Shown here in pieces: positions 1 through 12,655 of a stretch of 64,000 nucleotides of DNA (positions within the stretch are counted from its first letter, which is position 1; each line of letters begins with the position of its first letter). Source of the stretch: Protopterus annectens (lineage: Eukaryota; Chordata; Ceratodontiformes; Protopteridae); contig NC_056745.1 in assembly GCF_019279795.1 (NCBI RefSeq), positions 1,489,319,295-1,489,383,294 of the forward strand, in the 5' to 3' direction. Made by a program: the position numbers and the translations under genes. A model generated the notes under the pieces. It did not search any database. It saw only the letters and a program-made list of their open reading frames with translations, and had not been told where the DNA came from.

Positions 1-1190
<1,190 letters not shown>

Positions 1191-1688
1191 AACTACCCAG
1201 GGTTAAATGATATGGTATCTTTAAAACCAGTATTAAAGCTTAGATCTGCTAAATTGTAAACAATAGTTTTACAATGACAATTCATGAAATCATAGATGTG
1301 TTACAACTTTAAGTATTTTACATTATATTATATTTATATAAATATTTAGACAGTCTGTTCTAGTTATGTGATGTTACTTTATTCATGCATTCTCCACTAG
1401 GTGGTGCCATTTCATTCCATTTGTTTTTTTCATACATTCACTTTTATAAAACTTTTATTTGTTTTAAATAATAAAATTGTAAGTATTTTAAGTGGAAAAT
1501 ACTTATTAGTGTGGACATAAAACATTTATATGACCTCCATTTGATATATTTTTACATACAACAGTTCAAGACTGCATTTATGCATTTTGTTTAACTTATA
1601 TATATTGTATATTAGACTTAATTGATGTGTGCTTTTCATTGGGTAAATTAAACTAGGAAAGGTATTTATGTGATCACCTGTACAGTAT
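1191..1688. other. Unassigned AT-rich DNA
   Basis: No gene or recognisable element was seen apart from a CTCF-like motif near 1394-1408, listed separately. Confidence 0.5.
1394..1408 (+). promoter_or_regulatory. CTCF-like motif (tentative)
   Basis: CCACTAGGTGGTGCC fits the core of the CTCF consensus (CCASYAGRKGGC) except for the T at the penultimate core position. A single 15-bp match in 64 kb is weak evidence, and nothing else marks this as functional. Confidence 0.2.
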
Positions 1689-1857
1689 ATGCCTAACTGA
1701 TGAAGTTTTGTTAGACGAAAGTATAAGTGGAATTGGTTTTACAACGTTATTTTATGTGCCTTGTGTTCGTTTGTGACGTGGAATAAACTTTTCTGCTGTG
1801 TGGACCTGCTGGTTTCCGGTGCCTAGTTTTGGGTACTTTACCACTTCTTTTGGTTTA
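1689..1857 (+). mobile_element. Decayed Penelope-like flanking repeat with degenerate hammerhead
   Basis: It contains CTGATGA at 1697-1703, a 4-bp potential helix II (GTTT/AGAC) and GAAA at 1717-1720, the hammerhead core order found in PLE repeats. A GTGGAATAAACTTTTCTGCTG segment follows and resembles the region after the hammerhead in the PLE repeats at 47.9 and 54.7 kb. Helix III is not well formed, so cleavage is doubtful. No PLE ORF is attached. Confidence 0.5.
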
Positions 1858-1863
1858 TATATA

Positions 1864-1902
<39 letters not shown>
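1858..1902. repeat. (TA)n microsatellite
   Basis: TA dinucleotide run of about 45 bp with one interruption near its start. Confidence 0.95.
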
Positions 1903-1907
<5 letters not shown>

Positions 1908-1926
1908 GGTCTGTGTGAGATAATAC

Positions 1927-2133
1927 GGTCGAGGCCATATGATCGAATTTCCCAAAACTCGAACAGCAAAAAAACACAACAATGTACCTTTTTTCTGTAA
2001 TTTTTGCAGGGGAGCAAGCCCCTTGCACCCCAACACCCCTTGAAAATTATAAATACCAACCTGAGATCAGACTGATCTGCACTGTACCATGATCTCCGTT
2101 CAAATGTTTTGGCTTGATCATATGGTGTAGACC
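1927..2133. mobile_element. MITE with terminal inverted repeats
   Basis: The left end GGTCGAGGCCATATGATC and the reverse complement of the right end, GGTCTACACCATATGATC, pair. Similarity continues inward for about 40 bp (AAAAC...GAAC). The core has the self-complementary C/G-rich segment (AGGGGAGCAAGCCCCTTG) that recalls the cores of the MITEs at 8.4 and 17.8 kb. No convincing target duplication was found. No coding capacity. Confidence 0.6.
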
Positions 2134-2165
2134 ATATGAATTTTGAGTTTCTGAAATTAACTGAT

Positions 2166-2395
<230 letters not shown>

Positions 2396-2454
2396 GTATA
2401 GTGGGTAATATAATCTAATAAGCACTAACCTATCCTCAAAAGTACAAAAACACT

Positions 2455-4132
2455 GATTCCATTTTTTTAATAAAGAGCAACACTTCAATTATTTTTTCAA
2501 AATTATGATGAATAGTCTTACTCACATCTTGATAAATGTTTATTCCTAAATGTTTTCATTCTTGTCCTTCACAATTATATTTATATTTATCTTTAAACTT
2601 ACTATCTAGTAATTGACTTAACATGAAAGTTACAGTTTTATTATTATTAAATTTCAGCAGTGATGCTTTTTGAAACTTTGCAATGTCCTCATCTATTTCT
2701 TCACTTGAATAATTTGAATCTCATGTAGTTAGCAAAATATCATCTGCAAAAAGCTGTATTCTAGATTGACAATCCTTATTGAAAAACCATCAATTGTATC
2801 TTTGCTTCTCATACTATAAGCTAAGGGTGCAATAACTAATGCAAATTGTAGAGGAGACAAGGGACACCCTTGCTTTGCACCTTCATTTAAAGTCAGTCCT
2901 TGAGAGATGTAAGATCCAATTTTAATATATGCTTTAGAATTTCTGTACATGTTTTTTAATATTCCAATAAATTGTTCTGGAAATGCAAACACTTATGAAG
3001 TTTTAAGTAAATATTTGCAATCGACAGAATCAAAAGCTCTCTCAATATCTAAGCTAATCAGGGCCAGTTTTTTGCTCATTCCTTTTGCTAAATCTACGAT
3101 TGCTACCCTTAATATTGTCATCCATTAATCAATTGACTATAAATCCTGTTTGATCTTTGTTGATTTATCTTTTGTATCTCTTAATCTTGTAGCGAAGATG
3201 GAAGTAAATATTTTATAATCTTCATTTAATAATAAAATAGGTCTGTATGAGGAAACTAACTTTTTATCCTTTCCTTATTCAAGTACAGGTAAGATTACAG
3301 AAACTTTTCATGAGGGCAAAATTATTTTGTCACTCTGAAGTATCCCGAAAACTTTGTTTAATACTTATAAAATATTTAACAGAAGCAGACTATATAATTC
3401 CATACTTAAACCATCTAACCCTGGAGCTTTGCTATTTTCTTTTCCTTTTTTAAAACTACTTTAACTTCTATTAGGATAATAAAATTATTCAGTAGAGAAA
3501 TTTGCTGATCTTTAAGTTTATTAGTAACATTTTCTTCAAATACTTTTCAATTTTTCAATCATCAGGATTATTATTTTTATCTTTATTAAGCTCCTTGTGG
3601 AATTTTTAAAAATATTAAGCACTTTCTCTATGTCTGAAGTAAGCTTATTAGTGTGAGGATTTTGGATGTTATTAATTTGTGCCTTTTTCCTTATTATCTT
3701 ATTTCTATTAGATAATATGTGAAAATTTTTGGGAGTCATCACATAATTGTGCAATTTTAATTTTTCTATAGCTATCTCCATTTTATGTGTTAAAATTATT
3801 TGATACTTTGTCATTAATTTTTATGACTTTAATATTACCTAATTTTTTGTTAGTTGTTCAAACCTCACTTTATGTATATCATGTATTTCTAACAACCATT
3901 TATCCCACTGTTTCATTTAATTACTAGACCATATTTCCATTTTATCTTTAATATGCATGTTAAGGGATCCCATAGCATGACTTTAATAACCTGACCATCA
4001 TCATCATTCAAAGATAGAAAATTCTCAGTTTCTACCTCAAGGTAACTTTTAAATTCTTTTAATTTCATCTATATACACTGGAATTCTGTAAATAATCTGA
4101 AATGTTCTGAAATCCATTGATAATAGTATTAT
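2455..4132 (-). mobile_element. L1-like LINE relic, ORF2 3' segment
   Basis: Minus-strand translation shows L1/Tx1-type reverse transcriptase motifs in the expected order. Around 3780-3540 there is the linker between endonuclease and RT (KAQINNIQNPHTN). At about 3070-3000 there is motif A, as LALISLDIERAFDSVD. At about 2880-2820 there is GAKQGCPLSPLQFALVIAPL. After 2760 there is a degenerate LFADDILL. Stops and frameshifts are frequent, so it is dead. It continues at 8153-9120. The CR1-like LINE at 4133-8152 has split it. Confidence 0.85.
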
Positions 4133-4243
4133 GATATAAGATAAGATAGATAAGCACTACGCCCTCACAAACTCCCCTTGAGTACTTTGTTCCCCATTGG
4201 CCCTTTTTTTCAATTGTAAAGGAATTCCCAGTACTATTCTAGC

Positions 4244-5218
4244 ATGTCCAAAGGTCAGGTGTCAATCTCCTCTCTGGTCCAGCTGGTGAATCTGGGAATC
4301 TTGAGGCAATGTTACAACTACCTCATGTACACAGACAACCCTCTCCTCCTCCCAACAAATTCCAACACATGTGAGAGATGCAGCCATATAGCCAAACTGG
4401 AGGCTAAGCTCTCTCAACTCAGTACTGGCGTAACCAGTCAGGAGGAGAAGGAAACCACACTCACTACAATTCCAGTCTCACATAGACCTACCACAACAGC
4501 GAACCAAACACATAAACACACAAAAACATACTCGGAGGCTCTAAATAAAAGTCTGCCTAAGCAGAAGAGACCTCCAAAGCAGACACCCAAGCAACCGCTA
4601 CCCCAAAACAAAACACGTGCAACACATAGCTCACAAAGCCAGTGTGCCAAACAGTCACAGCCCTTAAGGCTAAACAACACACCTGATACACTTGTAATAG
4701 GTGACTCTATCATTAGGCAAACTGATGTCCCGCTCACCAGGCTGAACAAGGAGAAGGTCACGGTGAGCTGCCTGTCAGGCACTAGGATCCGCCACATAAC
4801 ACAAGCACTCAGGTCACTCCAAGGCAAGTACAACTATGACTCAGTCATTGTCCATGCTGGTGTGAATGACCTGAGATGTACCTCCCTGGACTACATGAAA
4901 AGAGACATAGAGGAGCTCTCTGAGCATGTAGCCCAGGCCGGTATGACCCTGACCTTGAGTAGCATCTTACCCTCACCAAGAAAGATGTCACAATATGAAG
5001 ACAAGATTATCAATTTCAACAATTGGCTTAAGTGTTGGTGTCATTCAAAGGGGATCCAATGCCTGTCAGCCTGGGATGACATGCTCGACAAGCCACGATG
5101 CTTCACTAGGGACAGCTTGCACCTGTCACCCCTGGGCTTTCGGATATTGGCAAAGGCTCTTGCTACCCCCATAGTGCCTTTTTTAGGCAAGGCTCAAAAG
5201 ACAAACCCACCTCCATAG
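4244..5218 (+). CDS. CR1-like ORF1 protein with SGNH esterase-type domain
   Basis: A 324-residue ORF1 product. The N-terminal part has a CERC motif (residues 43-46) followed by a short helix-forming LEAKLSQL stretch. Residues ~65-145 are low-complexity, rich in T, P, K and Q, and probably disordered and basic. Residues ~148-310 carry the SGNH hydrolase blocks: VIGDSI with G153-D154-S155, LSGTRI, HAGVND (204-209, the GxND block), and DSLHLS with D290 and H293. Some CR1-type LINEs encode such an esterase domain in ORF1, where lipid or RNP-related roles have been proposed. Its exact function is unsettled. The start at 4244 is the first ATG of the open frame. It ends 29 bp before ORF2. Confidence 0.88.
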   Translation: MSKGQVSISSLVQLVNLGILRQCYNYLMYTDNPLLLPTNSNTCERCSHIAKLEAKLSQLSTGVTSQEEKETTLTTIPVSHRPTTTANQTHKHTKTYSEALNKSLPKQKRPPKQTPKQPLPQNKTRATHSSQSQCAKQSQPLRLNNTPDTLVIGDSIIRQTDVPLTRLNKEKVTVSCLSGTRIRHITQALRSLQGKYNYDSVIVHAGVNDLRCTSLDYMKRDIEELSEHVAQAGMTLTLSSILPSPRKMSQYEDKIINFNNWLKCWCHSKGIQCLSAWDDMLDKPRCFTRDSLHLSPLGFRILAKALATPIVPFLGKAQKTNPPP

Positions 5219-5247
5219 GTATCTCAAGGGATAAGAAACTAAGAGTA

Positions 5248-8036
5248 ATGCTACTCAACGCCAGAAGTCTAAACCTCAAGATGCAAGCACTCAAAACTCT
5301 CCTTAGCATGGAGAACATTGCTATCTGTGCAGTAACAGAAACCTGGTTCAAGGCTCCCGAGAGCACCCCAGCACTACCAGGTTATACCTCATACCATACT
5401 TTTCGGCCTCAAAACTTGGACCGAACCACAAAAGGAGGCAGAGTATCAATATTCATCAAAGATACCCACACCTCCAGGTTGGTGGCACAGCACGAAGCAT
5501 CAGAGACTATCCATGTGCAAATAACAGTGGGTAAAACTGCCTTCCAGTTTATAGCCTGCTACAGACCACCCTCCCAAATCCAGGAACCCCACTTGGCCTT
5601 CCTGAGAACACTGGAAAATATGAAGGTCTCTCCAAACACCATTATATTGGGCGACTTCAACTACCCAAACATAGACTGCCAGCATTACTCTAGCTCCAAC
5701 ACCCTAGCCCAAAGGTTCCTAGAATTTATAAACTCAAATGCTATCGAACAACTTGTTACCACTCTCACAAGAGGGGAAAATATACTGGACCTGATCATCA
5801 CCAACATGGGGACTCTATGCTCCAGACCAGAAGTGTATCCCTCACTGGTAAGATCAGACCATAAACTAATCTCACTGGATATTCACATCCTGACCTCACC
5901 CCCTGCCCAGAAAACCACAGTGAAAAACTTCTCTAAAGCAAATTTCACACTCCTCAAAACCGAGGTGGAATCCTTCAAAGCCCCCAGGCCTGTGGAAAAT
6001 ACGGCCCAGACTGCAGAATCCTTTATAAATGCATTCTATGAACACCTTCAGGAATGCATGGATCATGCAATCCCAAATAAAACCAAGACCCAATCCTCCA
6101 AAGGCAGACATCCTGTCTGGTGGACCCCAGCCATAAACAAACTATACAATAGAAGGAGGAAGCTACTACATGATAGAGCAAAATCCCAAAAAGGGAAGGC
6201 ATCTCTGATCAGTATTAGCAAAAAACTACGGGCACTCATAAAATCGTCTAAGGCCAGCTTCGAGAGGAAAATTGCACAAAACACTAAGGATAATCACAAG
6301 GCTTTCTTTAGTTATGTTAGGAACCTGGGTGGGAATTCCCAGATATGCTCAGAATTAGTCCAAAATGACAAAAAATACACCGAACCCACAGACATTGCCA
6401 ACATCCTAGCTGACAGGTTCAGCGCAAACTCCCCCTCCCCACCAAAAGGGCAAATATCTATCCCAGCAGAGTGCTGCCCCCCTGACATCTCAGATGCTCA
6501 GGTAAGAGCCACCCTCACCAAAGCAAAAAACACAGCATCAATGGGACCAGACAGTGTCCCGGGCTGCATTCTACATGAACTCCAAGAAGAGCTAAACCCA
6601 AACATAAAACTACTGTTCAATCTCAGCCTTATTACAGGATATGTACCCAAAGAGTGGCGTACAGTAACAGTGGTCCCTCTCCACAAAGGTGGTGCCTCAA
6701 CGGATCCTAGAAACTATCGCCCAATAAGCCTGACTAGCTTGGTCTGCAAAGCTATGGAAAGGATCATCATGGACCTCATAAATAAAGTTATTGGGGACCT
6801 ACAGACACTGGATCCTACCCAGTTCGGCTTTGTTAAGGGCAGATCCTGCCTCTTAAACCTGGTCGATTTCTTTGAAACAGTCACCAAGGCCATTGATGAG
6901 GGGAAGGTGGTCCACACAGCCTACCTGGACCTCGCAAAAGCCTTCGATACAATACCCCACTCGGGCATTATAGATAAGCTCACCAGCTTAAATATAAACC
7001 CCTATGTCACTAGATGGGTTGCAAACTGGCTCAAGGACAGAACCCACATGGTTAGAATTGCTGGAGCCATGTCAGACTCCAAACCAGTTACAAATGGCAT
7101 CCCACAAGGCTCAGTCCTGGGACCTCTCTTGTTCTGTATATATTTCTCGGAGGTACAGGCCAACACAGAAGGACTGTGGCTGACCAAGTTCGCAGATGAC
7201 TGCAAACTGGGTGCCATAATCGACTCTCCAGCCGACACAAGCATCCTCCAAAAGGGCCTCATAGAAACAGACAACTGGTGCCAGAGCCATGGCCTCAAGC
7301 TAAATGCCAAAAAGTGTATAGTCATCCCCTTTGGCAAAAACAAAGTGCCCACAAATTACCACATAGGTGGTAATCCATTAAGTACAGAAGAAGTAATTAG
7401 GGACCTGGGGACCCAAGTTGATAGCAATGTCTCATTTGACAACCACGTGGCCAAAGTGGTTAGAAAAACATTTTATATAGCCCACCTAATCATGAAGGGA
7501 TTCACATCTAGATCAGGGGAGATCATTGTGCCTCTTTACTCATCCCTCATCAGGCCCATAATTGAGTACAATTCCCCTTTTGGGCTGTACCTTACCAGAC
7601 ACCTGCAGCAACTGGAAAGACCCCAAAAGTACCTCACCAAGAGGATCAAAGGGCTCAAACAGATGCCATATGCTGCCCGGTTAAAGAAACTCCAGCTCTA
7701 CTCAGTGGCATACCGCCTGCTCAGAGGCTATCTGTGCCTGACGTATAAAGCCATGTCCAACCCAGAATTAATGGACATGCTGCACCTCAGAAAATCCAAA
7801 TCCCATCAAGCTACGCTCGAGACTTGAACCTCAGCACTGAAATAAATAGGACATGCTGGAGGGACAGATTCATAACCCAGAGGCTCCCTTCACTCTGGAA
7901 TAAAATCCCAGTCCAGGTTAGGCAGAGTCCCTCATTGACTGTCTTCAAGAGGAATCTTGATGAGTGGATGGGAGATTGTAGGTTTACCCCGGGTATCACT
8001 TCTGTGTCACTGTTAGACAGAGGCACAGTATACTAA
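5248..8036 (+). pseudogene. CR1-like ORF2 (APE endonuclease + reverse transcriptase), one frameshift
   Basis: Open for 859 codons to 7827. The true C-terminus (WRDRFITQRLPSLWNKIP ... FKRNLDEWMG) continues in another frame to 8036, so one base has been lost near 7815-7825. Comparison with the copy at 40.9 kb supports this. The N-terminal ~220 residues are an apurinic-type endonuclease (LLNARSL, ETWF, ACYRPPS, LGDFNYPN, RSDHKLI). The RT follows: GPDSVPG, NYRPISLTSL, TQFGFVKGRS, YLDLAKAFD, IPQGSVLGPLLF, and KFADDCKLG with catalytic D650-D651. The product would nick target DNA and copy its own RNA onto it. The loss of frame removes only the last ~70 residues, and whether that abolishes activity is not known. 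Confidence 0.92.
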
Positions 8037-8152
8037 CCTCGAAAAAGGGCATAGCAAAATTAATTTAAAATGGGTGGCAAAAGCCAAACACACTCTGGCT
8101 AGGCTTATAAATGCCCTAGGGCAGATAGCCTAGTATGAACCTATGAACCTAT

Positions 8153-8348
8153 GATCAAATAAAAGACAAGGAATAATTTTAAAATAATTAGCTTTATTAA
8201 GTAAATCTGTGGAAGCATAAATCCTATCAGTTCTAGTTAGCATCCCATGTGCATAAGAGTAATGGATGAAAACGATGACTTATCTTTTGCTTTTACTATT
8301 AAATTAACTAGATTATTATTGCTAATCCATCTGTTTAGTGCTTTAGTG
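8153..8348 (-). mobile_element. L1-like relic segment between CR1-like LINE and MITE
   Basis: The minus strand reads ALNRWISNNNLVNLI and then LTRTDRIYAST, the end of an L1-type endonuclease domain (SRIDRIY-like). It joins the segment at 2455-4132 once the CR1-like LINE is removed, giving a continuous FKIIPCLLFDHNTIIN across the join. Same dead copy as the neighbouring segments. Confidence 0.85.
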
Positions 8349-8608
8349 AGTCTACTTCAGAAGACTTTAAAAACCAAAAGACTGAATCCCAAAATACTGA
8401 AAACCCAAAATATTTAAGGATGGAATCTGCCCCTTCTCCACTGCTATGTGATCTTGGAGCTTGTATATATAATTAGCAGGGGGTGTGGGGGGGAGTACAG
8501 CCCCCCACACACACATGAAGAGTGCAGGGGGCCCTTACCCCTGCATTAAAAATGTTTTCATTATTTTGGGATTCAGTCTTTTGGTTTTTCAGTCTTCTTA
8601 AGTAGACC
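8349..8608. mobile_element. MITE with ~47-bp terminal inverted repeats
   Basis: The left end AGTCTACTTCAGAAGACTTT and the reverse complement of the right end, GGTCTACTTAAGAAGACTGA, pair. The match then runs through ACCAAAAGACTGAATCCC and AAAATA. The ~165-bp core contains CTCCACTGCTATGTGATCTT and a G-run/C-run hairpin. The flanking 8-mers (CTTTAGTG, CTTTTTAT) are only weakly alike. No ORF, so it is non-autonomous. It inserted into the L1-like relic. Confidence 0.88.
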
Positions 8609-9120
8609 CTTTTTATCTGATGCCAGTATTTTGGCATTCTTCTGCTCACTTATATCTTCTATAATAGAAATGCAGTTAAAATCCCCAGCTAACATTAAAC
8701 TACCATACAATAATTTTGTAATAAGTTTAAATGAATTTTAGTCGCTCTTTCATCTGTTCCAGGGATCCAATAAAAATGTTGTTGTTATGTTTAATTACTA
8801 AATGTTGTTGTTATGTTTAATTACTACAAATCTGTACATTCCTTTGGGATCATTAATAGATTCCATGAGCTAGACATCCCAGTAGATTTTCTCCAAGGAA
8901 TAGCAGTTCCTCTCCTCTTTTTCTTAAAAGAAGCAGATGATAACATTTTGTAACCAAGTAATTTATATATTGAAAATCTTTATCTATCAAGTGAGCCTAT
9001 CAAGTGAGCCTATTGCAAGAATGTGATGTCTCCTGTTTTTAATGTTAAATATATCAATAATGATTTTCTTTTTGTTGCTATTATTTAATTCATTTACATT
9101 AGTAGACAATAAATTAAAAT
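8609..9120 (-). mobile_element. L1-like relic, endonuclease part of ORF2
   Basis: The minus strand shows STNVNELNNSNKKKII (endonuclease start), RRGTAIPWRK, and MLAGDFNCI near 8690, the GDFN motif of APE-type endonucleases. A 28-bp tandem duplication (8771-8826) lies inside. The copy ends near 9120 with no clear ORF1. It is the 5' part of the relic that continues at 8153 and 2455. Confidence 0.8.
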
Positions 9121-9316
9121 ATCCATGCTGTGTATTTGAGAAGATTTATTTTACCAATAATATGGCACATCTATCCACCATATTAATGTAGTTGTATATA
9201 AGATTGTAATGTATTCCTCCAACACTATCTTAACTTTCCGCATTTATTCTTCCTTTCTACAAATTAAACTAAAACTTATGTGTAAGAAAAATAGAAGCAA
9301 GTCTACAACTTTTAAC

Positions 9317-9397
<81 letters not shown>

Positions 9398-10624
9398 CTA
9401 ATAAAACACAAGCTACCATGGGTACCAAAGTCCCTAATTTGACTATCAAATAAACAAACTACTAATCTATCTTTCTTCCAACCAAGACCTAAAATTTCAT
9501 CAAAAATAGGCAAAAGCAACCATGACTTAAAAATAATTAATATAATGTTATATATAAGTTAAAAAATAACAGACTATTAACTTAGTTGCATATTTTTCCA
9601 TTTAAAACTATTCACCATATTACTACATAAAAGTTAGTAATCCACTTCTGTTTATCACAAATAATAAATAATCTGGCAAATAATGAGCTACTAAATATTC
9701 CTAAATTATTTGTTCATTTAATATTTTTATAACTAAATATTTAGATATACAAGTAGAACAGAATGGGTCATGAAAAGATAAAGTTATCTGTAAACTTACA
9801 GGTGACTGGCAGTCCAAGCTTACCAAACTGTTATACCATTGGAAAATCAATGCATATGTACATTTATCATGCTGATCGATACAGATTGTATAACTCTAAC
9901 AAAAGCTCTGAATTAATTTTAAAAGTACAAGTGTCTGTATCTTAAATTTGTAAAACACCCAATATGATAAATGTCAAAATATCTAAAAATGAGCCAACTG
10001 AGTAATCAATAAAACACTCCAATTTCAGTTCTGACTTATGAAATGAGTTATTCCAGGTAGTCTACATGGATCCAGTGAAATGAAATACGCAAAAAGCTTC
10101 AAAGTTCATGTAACCATATTTATTTTCTGAAAAATTGTACAAGATCTTATACATTTAAATTTCTTCTATATGCAAGTATATGTAGTATGTTTTCCTTGCA
10201 AGCAGTTTGTATTCAAATATATTTTTCTGTCTTATTTGTCCACTGACATTCTACCTTATTTTATATAACTTGCATTTTTAAAATCTCCCATCAAAGAACC
10301 ATTTAATCCTTGGCTCTCTTTTAGCGATTGTAACATGTGTTTCTTTTTGTGTATTTGCATATTATTTATAAGTTGTTTACTCTTCTTATTAATTCTAGTA
10401 TTGCATGCAATCTTGACTATATATAAAATAATTTATGCCTGTCTAATTTAGGTGTGTGTCTTTAGCATGTGTGTACTGCTGTTCTGCTCTGAGGTTTCAT
10501 ATACTGGCACTGGTATTTAATTACAGCATGTGAAAATAGCAACTCACAGCATGCAGCAGCTGCTAATCTCTTCTGTAAATTTCCCATTCTTCTTAATTCA
10601 TCTATGCCTATGATTACTACCAAA
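9121..10624. other. Unassigned AT-rich DNA with one TA/GT microsatellite
   Basis: No gene seen. The small ORF at 9763-9945 has no recognisable feature. A microsatellite sits at 9317-9395. The first ~200 bp could be further decayed L1-like 5' sequence, but I cannot show it. Confidence 0.5.
9317..9395. repeat. (TA)n microsatellite with short GT core
   Basis: A TA run of ~79 bp interrupted once by TGTGTGTG near 9340. Confidence 0.96.
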
Positions 10625-12655
10625 AATAAACTCTAGCATAAATAGACTACTTAACAAAAGGAAAAAAGTCCTCCCCAAAGTCAAGATGGAATAGGTAAAT
10701 CAGTGCAAAAAAGATACAAACCAGTCTAAACAAACAAATTAGAGAACTGATCAAGTCTGCCAAAGCAAACTATGAGGCAAAGATAGCCCCCCCCCCCGAT
10801 GAAAGATAACCATAATTGTTTTAATCATGTTCGTAACCTTAGGGGAAATGCTTAGCAATGTGCCAAGTTAATCATGAATACCAACACTTACACCCTACCT
10901 GAAACTATAGCAAATCTGCTGGCTGACATGTTCAGTTCAAACTTCCCTCCCCATTACCTCAAACCACACCCAAAGTAATTCTGACAGCCATCCCCTTACC
11001 ATTCCTTACCAGGCAACAGGTCCTTACTGCACCCACTGAAGCCAAAAACACAGCCTCCATGGATTTTGACAACATTCCAGGATGCTTCTTAAATAGCTTA
11101 AAACAGAATCTGTCAGTGCCACTAGAAACCCTGCCTCCAGATAGATTTTGTCCCAGAGGAATGGAGATTGCAATAGTTGTCCCTGTTCACAGAAGGGGCC
11201 CATCAACTGACCCTGAGAACTATAGACCCATAAGCTTGATTAGTCTTATCTGCAAGGCGATGGAGAGAATTATCATGGACCTGATCAGTAATGACACAGG
11301 AACTCTCCAAAAACTGGACCAGACACAATTTGGCTTTGTCAAAGGGAGGTCTTGCCTGCTCAATCTGGTGGAGTTCGAGAAAGTCACCAGGGCCACGGAT
11401 GAGTGTAAAATAGTACACCACGTATCTAGACCTGGCCAGAGCTTTCCACACAGTTCCCCACTTGGGGATCATAGATAAACTTACTGAGTTAGGCATTAAT
11501 CCCTACATCATCAGGTGGATAGCTAACTGGCTCCCTGACAGAACACGTCTGGATAGGTGAATCCACTTCCAGTAAGAAACCTGTTACTAGTGGTGTTCCA
11601 CAAGGCTCAGTGTTAGGACCCCTCCTGTTTGGTATATACTTCTCTGATGTGAAGGCCAATGTTGGGACGTTGGCACACCAAGTTTGCTGATAACTGTAGG
11701 CTGGGAGCAATCATAACAATGCTGGCAACCTGCAAACAGACCTAAGACTGACAATTGACTTGTGCCAAAAACCATGGCCTGAGACTAAATGCTAAAAAAT
11801 CTGTAATCATACCATTTGGTAAAACAGATGTCCCTGCAAATTATAGCACACTCCTAAAAGTAGAGGGACCTAGAAACATAAATAGACAGTTAACTAAACA
11901 TTGGCCGCCAGGTAGCTGTAATACTTAGGAAATCCTTCTGTGTGACGCAACATATAAATAAAGGCATGGCATCAAGATCAAAGGAAGTCATAGTGTCATT
12001 GTACATGGCCCTCATCAGGACCATAACTGAGTAGAGTGCTGTCTTCTGCATGTACCTAACCAGGCGCTTGCACCAAATGGAGTGGCCTACAGTTGTCTCA
12101 CTAAAAAAATACAAAGTGTAGCACATGTCTTATGCAGACTGACTAAAGGCCCTATCCCTTTACTCTGTCTCATATTGTTTATTGAGAGGGGACTTATGCC
12201 TGACCTACAAAGTATTCTCTGATCTAGCCCTGATGAAAATGTTACATATTCACAAGAAAAATTGTACAAGGGTTATGTATTCCATGGACATGAAACTTAT
12301 TTGTGACTCTTAGCAGAATTTGCTAGAGAGACAGATTCATATCCCAAAGGCTACCTCGTCAATGGAATAAATTTCCCATCTTTGTAAAACAAAGCCTGTC
12401 CCTCACTCTCTTCAAAAAGAATTTGGATAAATGGATGGGGAACTGTAAATTCACTCACGGCCCCTTATGGACATAGTCAGTTTGTATAATGACTCAGGGC
12501 TCCATCACCCACAGACCTACTACCCTGATACTACCCCCATCCCATATCTGGGGAATTAAGATGCAATAGTGTCATATCCTGAGTATTATTGGGTAGGTTT
12601 GTAAATGCTCTTGTGCCATTAGCCTAGTAATCACCTGTGAAACTGTAATCAGTAA
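10625..12655 (+). mobile_element. Old CR1-like LINE copy (5'-truncated, decayed)
   Basis: Homologous to ORF2 of the copy at 4133-8152 from the linker before the RT onwards. Recognisable pieces are GCFLNSLKQNL (about 11080), NYRPISLISLICKAMERIIM (11218-11280), TQFGFVKGRSCLLNLV (11325-11370), GVPQGSVLGPLLF (about 11595-11635) and the GLRLNAKKS region near 11780. Multiple frameshifts, deletions and a poly(C) expansion at 10790 make it dead. The 3' UTR (GTAGGTTTGTAAATGC) and a worn tail (CCTGTGAAACTG) end near 12650. It is more diverged than the other CR1-like copies here. Confidence 0.88.

Larger units (their letters stand above)
4133..8152 (+). mobile_element. Nearly intact CR1-like LINE, ~4.0 kb
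   Basis: A complete non-LTR retrotransposon. It has a short 5' UTR, ORF1, a 29-bp spacer, ORF2, a 3' UTR and a tail of about three CTATGAAC 8-mers. The boundaries are set by removing it: the minus-strand L1-like reading frame then continues in frame across the join. TATGAT occurs at both edges and may be a short target duplication or tail overlap. The short 8-mer tail in place of poly(A) and the RT sequence place it in the CR1 group. At least four other copies lie in the window. This one looks youngest, with one frameshift and no internal stops seen. Confidence 0.93.

Noticed and set aside
4438..4833. 131-codon antisense ORF
   Set aside because: It is a shadow of the CR1-like ORF1 on the plus strand and has no domain of its own.
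9763..9945. 60-codon ORF as a small gene
   Set aside because: Ordinary chance length in AT-rich DNA and no recognisable feature.
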